Source: an uncultured Clostridium sp.
GTDB lineage: Bacteria > Bacillota > Clostridia > TANB77 > CAG-508
Direction: 5' to 3'
Length of the DNA: 33,640 nt
Assembly (NCBI GenBank): GCA_930989765.1
Contig: CAKNNA010000018.1
Location: forward strand, 1 to 33,640
Shown here: positions 25,181 through 33,471 of the stretch, piece by piece
Numbering within the stretch: position 1 is the stretch's first letter
Layout of the letters: the number at the start of each line of letters is the position of its first letter
Notes under the pieces: model-generated
The model's database searches: none
What the model was told of the DNA's origin: nothing
What the model saw: only the letters and a program-made list of their open reading frames with translations
Position numbers and translations under genes: made by a program

Positions 25181-25816
25181 CTAGAAAGTAATTCCTTTTG
25201 CTTCTTCAATAAACCATGCAGATCCGCCATTATCTGTTTTTGTTTTATATGCATTAATAAAATTTCTAGGAAAATAAGATTTTCCTATTACATTCCGGTT
25301 ATAGTTGAATCTATATCCATCTGCAAAATATAAAACAAACATTTTATACATTGTTCGGGACAAGTCAACATTACAGCAATCAAATTGCATGTTTAAATCT
25401 GATGCTTCAGAAATAGTAGAGAATATATCTTGCCTGATTATTTCTAGCGTTTTCCTTACATTTTGGAATAATGTATTATAAACGCTAATTTCATCATCAA
25501 GTTCATCAAGTTTTAGATTCGCTTTTTCTGTAGTTAAATCAGGTATCTTACTTGAGATTTCACTTGCTAATTTTGCAATTTCGCAAGAGGTATCCAAAAT
25601 TTTGATACTTTCTCTTAAATTTTGATCATTCAAGAGATTTTTAAAATCTGAAATCTTTTCTTTACTTTGTATACTCCCTTCTATTTTGGCATACTCCTTA
25701 TTTAGTTTTTCTAAATGGGATGCTAACTGTTCATATGTCTCATAATAGATGTTATACGACCGACATTTTGCCTCAAACAGATTTTGCAGATGTTTTTGCA
25801 TTTGGTTTTGATTCAT
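25181..25816 (-). CDS. Coiled-coil protein of unknown function, probably acquired
   Basis: A 211-aa protein from the ATG at 25816, chosen because AAAGG lies 9 bases upstream (an ATG at 25825 touches the ribosome site). Residues about 10-135 are rich in Leu/Glu/Lys heptads and likely form coiled-coils. The C-terminal third has FADGYRFNYNRNVIG and a GGSAWFIEEAKG end. No membrane segment and no known domain. Codon use differs from all neighbours: it has two in-frame CGG codons (and CGA), which are otherwise absent except at the four frameshift sites. It is a lone gene between convergent/divergent conserved operons, consistent with transfer. Skipping C at either CGG gives an early stop, so here CGG must be read as a normal sense codon if the protein is made. 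Confidence 0.7.
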   Translation of the reverse strand: MNQNQMQKHLQNLFEAKCRSYNIYYETYEQLASHLEKLNKEYAKIEGSIQSKEKISDFKNLLNDQNLRESIKILDTSCEIAKLASEISSKIPDLTTEKANLKLDELDDEISVYNTLFQNVRKTLEIIRQDIFSTISEASDLNMQFDCCNVDLSRTMYKMFVLYFADGYRFNYNRNVIGKSYFPRNFINAYKTKTDNGGSAWFIEEAKGITF

Positions 25817-25953
25817 TAAGCTCATCCTTTCTATAAATGATTAAAATTTGTATTACATATATATTATAGCACCAAATTATGTAAAATTCAACATTTTTTG
25901 GTTTTTATATAGACAAATACTTATAGAAAACAAACTAAATAGAAAAGTTAATA

Positions 25954-25983
25954 TTGACATAAATAAGAAAACTATGATAATAT
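25954..25983 (+). promoter_or_regulatory. Promoter of scpB
   Basis: A perfect TTGACA (25954-25959) with an 18-base spacer to TAATAT (25978-25983), or 16 bases to GATAAT. It overlaps an alternative ATG at 25982, arguing that the gene starts at 26015. Confidence 0.75.
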
Positions 25984-26014
25984 GTATAACAAAAAAAGGA
26001 AAAGTGAAAATAAT

Positions 26015-26633
26015 ATGGAAGAAAAGAAAATACAATCAATAATAGAATCAATTTTATTTGCCTCAGGAGCTGAAGTAAAGCTTCAAGAGCTAATGTTAAT
26101 ACTAGAAATACCAAGAGAAAAAATAGAAAATATAATAATGAAAATGCAAGAAGAATATAGTAAAGAAGAAAGAGGAATTGAAATTATAAAATTAGAAGAT
26201 TCATATCAATTATGTACAAAAAAAGAAAATTATGAATATATATATCCAGTAATAGATAAAAGAGCAAAACCGAGCCTATCAACAGCAGCACTAGAAACAC
26301 TTGCAATAATAAGTTACAACCCGAGAATAACAAGAGCAGAAATTGAATCAATACGTGGAGTAGAAGCAAAAGCAAGCTTATACAAATTACTTGAATATGG
26401 ACTAATTACTGAAAGCCGGAAAAGCAGACTTACCCGGAAAGCCGATGACATATAAAACAACAAACGAATTTTTAAAAATGTTTGGCTATTCTTCACTAAA
26501 AGATTTACCAGAACTTCCAAAATATAAATTAGATTCTAACAAACAAATAATAATAGATGAAATACTACCAGAAGACCAAGAAAATGCACCAGAAATAAAA
26601 CAAGAAGAAGAAAAAAGGAATTTAGAAGATTAA
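26015..26633 (+). CDS. scpB: Segregation and condensation protein B, read through a +1 shift at CGG
   Basis: ScpB with ScpA is the kleisin/kite part of the SMC condensin complex that organises and separates chromosomes. The restored protein is 205 aa. It begins with the family pattern IIESILFASGAEVKL and has two winged-helix domains. ETLAIISYNPRITRAEIE is a clear ScpB signature. The zero frame stops at 26455. Skipping the C of the in-frame CGG at 26417-26419 (codon 135) gives LITESGKADLPGKPMTY, the expected family motif, and continues through EFLKMFGYSSLKDLPELP to 26633. The tail after about residue 185 is Glu/Lys-rich. No scpA lies nearby. The start is the ATG at 26015; an upstream ATG at 25982 lies within the promoter. 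Confidence 0.92.
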
Positions 26634-26694
26634 AATAAATAAATTTTAAAATAATAAAGTAAAAATATATAAGAAAAAGAAAGGTGGAAAATAA

Positions 26695-27978
26695 ATGAAA
26701 TTATCACAAACAGGAATGGGAACAACAAAATTAAGTAATATAGATGAAATGTATCCAGCCCAAAGTATATTAATGCAAACAGGGCAACTAGTTCAATATG
26801 GAGCAGGAATATTTGGATATAATACAATACCACTACTTGTAAGAAAAAACATAGAAAAAATAGTAGAAGAAACATTAAACAAATATGGATGTATAGAAGT
26901 ACTTTTACCAACACTTCAACCAGACACAATATGGAAAAATTCAGGAAGATATGATGGGTATGTAAATGATGGAACAATGCTTATAACAGAATCAAACAAA
27001 GGAACATTCTGTTTAGCTCCAACAGGAGAAGAAGCAATGCTTGAATTTGCAAGAGAAAAACTAAAATCATACAAAAACATGCCAGTAACATTCTATCAAA
27101 TAGGAGAAAAATACAGAAACGAAATAAGAACAAGAGGATACTTATTAAGAGGAAAAGCATTTCCAATGCTAGATGCATATAGTTTTGACCTAAATGAAGA
27201 AAACATGGCAAAATCATACAAAAATGTAAGAAAAGCATTTATAGAAATCTTTGAAAAAATAGGATTAGATGTAATAGTTATAGTTGCAGACAATGGAGCA
27301 ATGGGAGGCAAAAAATCAGAAGAATTTATGCTAATATCAAGCCAAGGAGAAGACAAAATACTATATGATGAAAAAACAAAAATAGGGCTAAACACAGAAA
27401 TACTAGAAAGACAAGACTATAAAGAATATTTAAAAAATGAATATGGAATAGAAGATATATCAAGCCTAAAAGAAATAAGAACAATGGAATTAGGTCACAT
27501 ATTCCAACTAGGAACAAGATATTCTGAAATGATGAATGGAAAATACATAAACAAAGAAGGAAATGAAAGCTTATACTATATGGGATGTTATGGAATAGGA
27601 ATAAGCAGAACACTTGCAGCTTTATATGAAGAATGTCTAATAAAAGATAAAAAATATGGACCATGTGGATTTGTATTACCAGAATCAGTTGCACCATTTA
27701 AAGTGCAAATAGTGCCAAAAATAGAAAATGAAGAAAAAACAAGACTTGCAAATAAAATATATGAAGAATTAAAAAAGCAAGGAATAGATGCTATCTTAGA
27801 CGATAGAGATACTCAAACAATGGGAGCAAAAATAAAAGACTGCAAAATACTTGGAACACCATACTTAATAGTAATAGGAGACAAACAAGAAGGAGAAACT
27901 GTAGAAATAGAAAATATGAAAACAGAAGAAAAAGTAACTATAAAAATTAGCGATATTCCAAAATTCTTTAAAAAATAA
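26695..27978 (+). CDS. proS: Prolyl-tRNA synthetase, short form without the editing insertion
   Basis: It charges tRNA-Pro, 427 aa. Class II motifs are present: TRGYLLRGKAFPMLDAYSF region (motif 2) and GCYGIGISRTL (motif 3), with TGEE between, and a C-terminal anticodon-binding domain from about residue 335. Usual bacterial enzymes are near 570 aa, with an INS domain that deacylates Ala-tRNA-Pro. That insertion is missing here, as in the short mitochondrial/alphaproteobacterial forms. A free-standing deacylase elsewhere in the genome would be expected. AAAGGTGG precedes the ATG. Confidence 0.95.
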   Translation: MKLSQTGMGTTKLSNIDEMYPAQSILMQTGQLVQYGAGIFGYNTIPLLVRKNIEKIVEETLNKYGCIEVLLPTLQPDTIWKNSGRYDGYVNDGTMLITESNKGTFCLAPTGEEAMLEFAREKLKSYKNMPVTFYQIGEKYRNEIRTRGYLLRGKAFPMLDAYSFDLNEENMAKSYKNVRKAFIEIFEKIGLDVIVIVADNGAMGGKKSEEFMLISSQGEDKILYDEKTKIGLNTEILERQDYKEYLKNEYGIEDISSLKEIRTMELGHIFQLGTRYSEMMNGKYINKEGNESLYYMGCYGIGISRTLAALYEECLIKDKKYGPCGFVLPESVAPFKVQIVPKIENEEKTRLANKIYEELKKQGIDAILDDRDTQTMGAKIKDCKILGTPYLIVIGDKQEGETVEIENMKTEEKVTIKISDIPKFFKK

Positions 27979-28017
27979 AATATCCCAAAAAGAAACATCC
28001 CTAAAAGGACAAAAAAT

Positions 28018-28056
28018 AAAAAATCCCAAAAGAAATTATTTCTTTTGGGATTTTTT
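28018..28056. terminator. Bidirectional terminator between proS and asnS
   Basis: An 18-bp perfect stem (28018-28035 with 28039-28056) with a 3-nt loop, A-run on one side and T-run on the other. It lies between two convergent genes. Confidence 0.92.
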
Positions 28057-28080
28057 AACATTTTCTTTATAATTGCATTT

Positions 28081-29472
28081 TTAAAATTCACAGTTATTTG
28101 GAGTTCTTGGAAAAGGTATTACATCACGAATATTTTGCATACCTGTTAAATACATTAATGCTCTTTCAAAACCTAATCCAAAACCTGAATGAACACAACT
28201 GCCATATTTTCTTAAATCTAAATACCAGTCATAGTTTTCAAGTGGCATATTAAGTTCTTTCATACGAGTTATAAGTTTTGTATAGTTTTCTTCTCTTTGG
28301 CTACCACCGATTATTTCACCAATTCCAGGAGCTAAAAGGTCAGCAGCAGCTACAGTTTTTCCATCTTCATTTTGCTTCATATAAAATGCTTTTATTTCTT
28401 TTGGGTAATTTGTAACAAAAACAGGTTTTTGGAATACTTTTTCACATAAATATCTTTCATGTTCTGTTTGAAGATCAACTCCCCAAGAAACTTTGTACTC
28501 AAATTGGTCATTTGCTTTTTCAAGTTCTTTTATAGCATCTGTATAGGTTATTCTCGCAAAGTCTGAATTTATGACATTATTTAATCTGTCTAAAAGATTA
28601 TTATCTATAAATTTACCGAAAAATTCCATTTCTTCAGGACAATTATCTAAAACATATTTAAATATATATTTAATCATATCTTCTGCAAGATCCATATCAG
28701 CATTTAAATCGGCAAAACAAATTTCAGGTTCTATCATCCAAAATTCAGCAGCATGTTTTACAGTATTTGAATTTTCTGCTCTAAAAGTAGGTCCAAATGT
28801 ATATATATTTCTAAATGCTTCAGCAAATGATTCACCATTTAATTGACCACTAACTGTTAAATGAGCAGGTTTTCCAAAAAAGTCTTTTGAAAAATCAACT
28901 TCTCCTTTATCTGTTAAAGGTACATTTTTTAAATCAAAAGCATTTACATTAAACATTTCACCGGCACCTTCGGCATCACTTGCTGTTATTAAAGGAGTAT
29001 TTACATATACAAAGTTTCTTTCTTGAAAAAATTTATGTATAGCATAAGCAAGTGAGCTTCTTACTCTAAAAACAGCACTAAATGTATTTGTTCTTGGACG
29101 AAGATGACTTATAGTTCTTAAATATTCAAAAGAATGTTTTTTCTTTTGAAGTGGATATGAATTATCAGATAAACTTAAAGTTTCTATTTTTTCTGCTTGA
29201 ATTTCAAAAGGTTGTTTTGCATTTTCTGTTAAAACTAATAATCCTTCTACTCTGATTGAAGAGCTAATTGTTAATTTTTTTATATTTTCGAAATTATCTA
29301 GTTTATCATTAAATACTACTTGTACATTTTTAAAAAATGAGCCATCATTTAATTCTATAAATCCGAAAGACTTTGAATCTCTAAGAGTTCTTACCCAGCC
29401 TTCTAAAACAATTTTTTTATTTACATATAAAGTAGTATTTTTAAATAAATCTCTTACAATTGCTTTTTCCAT
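28081..29472 (-). CDS. asnS: Asparaginyl-tRNA synthetase
   Basis: A class IIb synthetase that charges tRNA-Asn, 463 aa. The N-terminal OB-fold anticodon-binding domain (about 15-105, [20 protein letters not shown] area) is followed by the catalytic domain with motif 2 FRAENSN and motif 3 [19 protein letters not shown] also fits AsnRS. AAGGAGG precedes the ATG. It is a single gene with its own promoter, converging on proS. Confidence 0.96.
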   Translation of the reverse strand: MEKAIVRDLFKNTTLYVNKKIVLEGWVRTLRDSKSFGFIELNDGSFFKNVQVVFNDKLDNFENIKKLTISSSIRVEGLLVLTENAKQPFEIQAEKIETLSLSDNSYPLQKKKHSFEYLRTISHLRPRTNTFSAVFRVRSSLAYAIHKFFQERNFVYVNTPLITASDAEGAGEMFNVNAFDLKNVPLTDKGEVDFSKDFFGKPAHLTVSGQLNGESFAEAFRNIYTFGPTFRAENSNTVKHAAEFWMIEPEICFADLNADMDLAEDMIKYIFKYVLDNCPEEMEFFGKFIDNNLLDRLNNVINSDFARITYTDAIKELEKANDQFEYKVSWGVDLQTEHERYLCEKVFQKPVFVTNYPKEIKAFYMKQNEDGKTVAAADLLAPGIGEIIGGSQREENYTKLITRMKELNMPLENYDWYLDLRKYGSCVHSGFGLGFERALMYLTGMQNIRDVIPFPRTPNNCEF

Positions 29473-29500
29473 TATTATTCCTCCTTGTTCGATATGTAAG

Positions 29501-29529
29501 ATTATAATCTAATTTTATGAAAAATTCAA
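29501..29529 (-). promoter_or_regulatory. Promoter of asnS
   Basis: On the minus strand: TTGAAT (29529-29524), a 17-base spacer, TATAAT (29506-29501). The palindromic element begins 36 bases upstream of its -35 box. Confidence 0.82.
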
Positions 29530-29565
29530 GTATTAGTATTTAAATATGCAAAATGTAAAATTTTT

Positions 29566-29807
29566 TAACAATTAACAGATTAAAAAGCATGACATCTGGA
29601 TATCATTTTATAAAATTTATTCCATTCCTCGGCTTAATACATAGATAACCCCTTCTAAACTTTAATTAAACGAGCCTCTTCACTCTTCCGTGCCCCCTCA
29701 TTTAATTAAAGTCAAGAAGGGGAATATCTATTCCTTGCGCATTCGTCATTACATAAATTTTATAAAATGATATCCAGATGTCATGCTTTTTAATCTGTTA
29801 ATTGTTA
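29566..29807. repeat. Palindromic element, copy 2: 132-bp core in 55-bp perfect inverted arms
   Basis: The left arm (29566-29620) and right arm (29753-29807) are perfect reverse complements over 55 bp. The core (29621-29752) is the reverse complement of the copy 1 core: exactly 132 bp in both, with a four-base block and one single base different. The shared inner arm segment is ATTTTATAAAATTTAT. Beyond it the arms differ from copy 1, although TGnCATCnGGnT-like positions are kept. The element lies between the divergent promoters of asnS and the HAM1-like gene, 36 and 39 bases from their -35 boxes. No coding potential was seen. Confidence 0.85.
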
Positions 29808-29846
29808 CAATATATAAAAAATTAAAACCAAAAATTTACAAAAACC

Positions 29847-29875
29847 TTGACTACTTACATAAAGATATATAATAT
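29847..29875 (+). promoter_or_regulatory. Promoter of the HAM1-like gene
   Basis: TTGACT (29847-29852), a 17-base spacer and TAATAT (29870-29875). Confidence 0.75.
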
Positions 29876-29944
29876 ATATACATGAACATAAAAACAAACA
29901 TAAAATATACATTAAATAAAATATTATGAAAGAAGGTGAAAGTA

Positions 29945-30553
29945 ATGGAATTATTATTTGCAACAACAAATCCAGCCAAAGTAAAATCATACGCAGAAAA
30001 GTTAAAGCAATATGATATAAAGTTAAAATCAATAAAAGACTTAAATTTTAAATTAGACATAGACGAAAATGGTAAGAACTCAATTGAAAATGCTGAAATT
30101 AAAGCAAAAGCATATTATGATGCAACAAAAATTACTACACTTGGAATGGATGTAAGCTTAATTATAGAAGAACTACCAGAAGAAGAGCAAATAGGCACAC
30201 ACATAAGAAGGATAAATGGAAAATATTTAACAGATGAAGAAGCAATAACATATTACACAAAGCCTGCAAAACAATATGGAGGAAAACTCTCAGCAAAATG
30301 GGTATATGGAGTTGTAATTTATAATGGAAAAGAAGTAAAAAAATATTCATATTCTAAAGAAAACTTTTATTTCATAGATAAAGCAAGCAAAAAAAGAAAC
30401 CCAGGATATCCTCTAGATTCTATTAGTATAATCCCTAAATTTAATAAATATTTAATAGAGTTAACAGAAGAAGAAAAAAGATTAAATCAAAAAGAGCAAA
30501 ATACAGAAGTATTTGATTTTATTGTAAATTCATTAAAAGTTCTAAATAAATAA
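29945..30553 (+). CDS. HAM1/RdgB-like non-canonical purine NTP pyrophosphatase, divergent
   Basis: This family hydrolyses ITP/XTP/dITP to monophosphates to keep damaged purines out of DNA and RNA. The protein is 202 aa. The N-terminal FATTNPAKVKSY fits the family's substrate loop. ENAEIKAKAYYDAT fits the second motif. The usual DDSGL segment is changed to MDVSL, and the VDALGG and SARYAG motifs are replaced by charged sequence and HIRRING. A C-terminal RNPGYPLDSI and FNK segment matches the family's GYDPxF region loosely. So it belongs to the fold, but its substrate may differ. The start is the ATG at 29945, 9 bases after AAGG; an in-frame GTG at 29936 overlaps the ribosome site. Confidence 0.75.
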   Translation: MELLFATTNPAKVKSYAEKLKQYDIKLKSIKDLNFKLDIDENGKNSIENAEIKAKAYYDATKITTLGMDVSLIIEELPEEEQIGTHIRRINGKYLTDEEAITYYTKPAKQYGGKLSAKWVYGVVIYNGKEVKKYSYSKENFYFIDKASKKRNPGYPLDSISIIPKFNKYLIELTEEEKRLNQKEQNTEVFDFIVNSLKVLNK

Positions 30554-30659
30554 AAAATTTAATTATTTTTAGAGAACTACTTGATTATTTGTTAAATCAG
30601 AATAAAGAAAAATGTAATAATATAAAAAATGGTATGATAAAAATTGAAAGGAAAATATT

Positions 30660-31205
30660 ATGGAAAATATAGATATATTTAAAAATATTAACAAAATTTC
30701 AATTTTAGGAGGACCAGGAACTGGTAAAAGTACATTAGCAGATAATTTAGGTAAAAACTTAAAATTACCAATATATCATTTAGATGGAATTCATCACTTA
30801 GCAAACTGGGAAAAAAGAGATGAAAAAGAAAGAGACAAAATTATATTTGAGATAATAGAAAAACCAAAATGGGTAATAGATGGAACATATAAAAGTACAA
30901 TCGAAACAAGAATAAAAAAGACTGAAATGATAATATTTTTAGATTATTCAACTATAGCAAAATTAAAAGGAATCATGCTAAGATATATAAAAAATAGAGG
31001 AAAAGAAAAGCCAGAAATTCCTGGTTGCAAGGAAAAAATGGAAGCAGAATTTGTAAAATATACTTTACAGTGGAATAAAAAAACAAGAAAAATAGTTATG
31101 AAAGTCTTAGAAGAAAATAAAAATAAAAAGATAATTGTATTTAAGAGTAGAAAAAAATTAAATAAATGGTATGAAAAGTTATTTAATAAAAAGATGGATT
31201 TATAA
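30660..31205 (+). CDS. P-loop kinase, adenylate kinase-like / FlaR topology-modulation family
   Basis: A 181-aa nucleotide-binding protein. Walker A is GGPGTGKST near residue 18. A second family feature is YHLDGIHH, followed by WVIDGTYKST and a lid-like RYIKNRGKEKPEIPGC. This layout is shared by proteins annotated as 'DNA topology modulation protein FlaR' and by small adenylate-kinase-like enzymes. The real substrate is unknown. A GAAAGG ribosome site precedes the ATG. It follows the HAM1-like gene by about 105 bases without a clear terminator. Confidence 0.8.
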   Translation: MENIDIFKNINKISILGGPGTGKSTLADNLGKNLKLPIYHLDGIHHLANWEKRDEKERDKIIFEIIEKPKWVIDGTYKSTIETRIKKTEMIIFLDYSTIAKLKGIMLRYIKNRGKEKPEIPGCKEKMEAEFVKYTLQWNKKTRKIVMKVLEENKNKKIIVFKSRKKLNKWYEKLFNKKMDL

Positions 31206-31297
31206 AAAAAGCCACAAAATATCAATTTATATATACAAATTATACAACAACTTTAATAATAAAAAACATTTACTATTTATAATATAAGGAGGAAAAA

Positions 31298-32125
31298 ATG
31301 AAAGAATTTGCAAATAATAAAATAGTTACACTAAATGATTTAAAACAAAGCAAAAATTACCCTAATGAACTAGTAGAAAATTTAGAAAGAAGAAATTTTA
31401 AAGTAATATTAGAATTATTAAGTAATAGTCAAAGAGCAGACATAAATATAATGGAGCCAATTTTATATGCAATAAAAAACGAATTTGATACATATGAAAT
31501 ATATACATATTATGGAGTAAACTTGCAAGATAATGCAAAATTGGCAAGTGAAATAATTAAAGAAGAGCCAGAATTAATAAAAGATACACTAATTAGTAGA
31601 AATGAAGAATTTATATTACAAAATGTAAAAACAAACCCTAACATTATAAAATATATGTCTGAAAATCTAAAAGAGAACACAGAATTTTTGGAAAACTTAT
31701 ATCAATTACAAGAAACAGACATATCTAAAAAAATAGTAAAAGAATGTAATATAGAAAAGCTAATTCAAAACAATCAAGAACTTACAAAAGACCCACAATT
31801 TATGGTAGAAGCAATAAAAAAAGAAGTAAGTCTAATAAAATATGCAAATGAAGAATTAAAAAATAATTATGAATTTATAAAAAGTGCTTGCACAGAAAAT
31901 AATAATTTAATTGAATATGTAGCAAACAATACAGAAGAATTTGGAATAGAAGGATTAACAGCATCTAAAAAAGTATTAATAAATATATCTTCAAAAGAAG
32001 CAATAACTGGATTTGAAGAAGAGCAAAAAAAGGTGCAAGAAGAATTAAAGAAAAAAGATGAAAAAGATATAGAAAGCATGGAAGAATTAATTAAAAAAGA
32101 TAAAAGATTAAAAAGACAGTCCTGA
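31298..32125 (+). CDS. DUF4116-like helical repeat protein of unknown function
   Basis: A 275-aa soluble, mainly helical protein. Residues about 160-215 contain repeats of the style DPQFMVEAIKKEVSLIKYA then NYEFIKSACTENNNLIEYV, resembling DUF4116 (a short repeat found in large arrays in some bacteria). Weaker repeats precede it (NEEFILQNVKTNPNIIKYM). The C-terminal 45 residues form a very charged coiled-coil. AAGGAGG precedes the ATG. No signal peptide or membrane helix. The function is unknown. Confidence 0.7.
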   Translation: MKEFANNKIVTLNDLKQSKNYPNELVENLERRNFKVILELLSNSQRADINIMEPILYAIKNEFDTYEIYTYYGVNLQDNAKLASEIIKEEPELIKDTLISRNEEFILQNVKTNPNIIKYMSENLKENTEFLENLYQLQETDISKKIVKECNIEKLIQNNQELTKDPQFMVEAIKKEVSLIKYANEELKNNYEFIKSACTENNNLIEYVANNTEEFGIEGLTASKKVLINISSKEAITGFEEEQKKVQEELKKKDEKDIESMEELIKKDKRLKRQS

Positions 32126-32150
32126 TTATATAAAATATTATAATTAGGAC
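32119..32150 (+). terminator. Hairpin at the end of the DUF4116-like gene
   Basis: A 12-bp stem (32119-32130 with 32139-32150, one G-T pair) overlaps the stop codon. No T-run follows, so it may be a weak terminator or an mRNA-end structure. A second small hairpin (32159-32183) follows before murA. Confidence 0.4.
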
Positions 32151-32212
32151 CTTATCACATTTTATGTTAAGAAAACATAAAATATATAAAAATAGAGGAA
32201 AGGAGGAGAAAA

Positions 32213-33469
32213 ATGTCAAGTTACATAATAAAAGGAGGAAATAAGCTAGAAGGCACAGTAAAAATATCAGGATCAAAAAACTCAAGTTTGCCAATTATAG
32301 CAGCAAGTATATTAAATGCAGGAAAAACTATACTTTATAATGTACCTAATATACAAGACACACAAAAAATGTATGAGATATTAAGAACATTAGGTGCAAC
32401 AGTAGAAAAAAAGAACAATAAAGTAATAATAGATACAAGTAAAATAGATAGATATGAAATACCAGATACACTGATGCACAAAATGCGTTCATCAGTTATT
32501 TTAGTTGGTGCATTAGTGGGAAGGTATCATAAAGCAACATTTTCATATCCAGGTGGATGTGATATAGGAGCAAGACCAATAGACTTACATCTAAAAGCAT
32601 TCGAAAAACTAGGAATACAAACAACTCAAAACTATGGAAGCATAATGTGTTATGCTGAAACAATAAAAGGAGAAAAAATAAACCTTGATTTTCCAAGTGT
32701 AGGAGCAACAGAAAATGCAATTTTAGCAAGTGTTTTATCAGAAGGAATAACAACCATTACAAATGCAGCACAAGAGCCAGAAATAGAAGACTTGCAAAAC
32801 TTCTTAAACAAAATGGGAGCAAAAATTAAAGGAGCAGGAACAAATGAAATACAAATAGAAGGAGTAAAAAAATTAAAAGATGTAAGTTATAACATAATGC
32901 CAGACAGAATAGAAACAGGAACATTTTTATGTATTGCAGCAACAACAAATGGAAAAATAAAATTAGAAAATGTAAATGCAAAACATATAGTACCTATAAT
33001 TACAAAACTAGAAGAGGCTGGAAATAAAATTGAAATAGAAAAAAACACAATACAAATAGAAGGAGCAAAAAAATTAAAAGCAATTGACATAAAAACAATG
33101 CCATACCCAGGATTTCCAACAGATATGCAATCTGTATTTGGCGCAATGTTAACAACTGCAAAAGGAACATCTGTAATTATAGAAAACATCTTTGAAAACA
33201 GATTTAAATACATGCAAGAATTAGGCAAAATGGGGGCAAAAACTACAATAGAAGGAAAAAGTGCTATTATAAGAGGAGTAAGAAAATTATATGGAGCAAC
33301 AGTTGTTGCAAGTGACCTAAGAGGAGGAGCAGCACTAGTTACAGCAGGATTAGTGGCTAAAGGAATAACAATTGTACAAAACATAGAATTTGTATTAAGG
33401 GGATATGAAAAATTTGATAAAAAACTTCAAGGAATTGGAGCTAATATAGAAATAAGTAATAGCATTTAA
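32213..33469 (+). CDS. murA: UDP-N-acetylglucosamine 1-carboxyvinyltransferase
   Basis: The first committed step of peptidoglycan synthesis: it transfers enolpyruvate from PEP to UDP-GlcNAc. The protein is 418 aa, the usual length. The N-terminal GTVKISGSKNSSLPIIAA contains the catalytic-site Lys/Asn. The active-site Cys116 is in YPGGCDIGARPID, the fosfomycin-sensitive form (not the Asp variant). RGGAALV and a GYE segment close the fold. AAAGGAGG precedes the ATG. It stands outside the dcw cluster, as is common. Confidence 0.97.
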   Translation: MSSYIIKGGNKLEGTVKISGSKNSSLPIIAASILNAGKTILYNVPNIQDTQKMYEILRTLGATVEKKNNKVIIDTSKIDRYEIPDTLMHKMRSSVILVGALVGRYHKATFSYPGGCDIGARPIDLHLKAFEKLGIQTTQNYGSIMCYAETIKGEKINLDFPSVGATENAILASVLSEGITTITNAAQEPEIEDLQNFLNKMGAKIKGAGTNEIQIEGVKKLKDVSYNIMPDRIETGTFLCIAATTNGKIKLENVNAKHIVPIITKLEEAGNKIEIEKNTIQIEGAKKLKAIDIKTMPYPGFPTDMQSVFGAMLTTAKGTSVIIENIFENRFKYMQELGKMGAKTTIEGKSAIIRGVRKLYGATVVASDLRGGAALVTAGLVAKGITIVQNIEFVLRGYEKFDKKLQGIGANIEISNSI

Positions 33470-33471
33470 CT

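Noticed and set aside
2526..26633. CGG reassigned to another amino acid, as reported in some Firmicutes
   Set aside because: Reassignment would not change the frame. All four sites need a +1 shift to restore homology, so a simple sense reassignment does not explain them.
2526..26633. Random sequencing indels as the cause of all four broken genes
   Set aside because: Not fully excluded, but random errors should include deletions and other sequence contexts. Here all four are +1 and all create CGG. Reads are needed to settle it.
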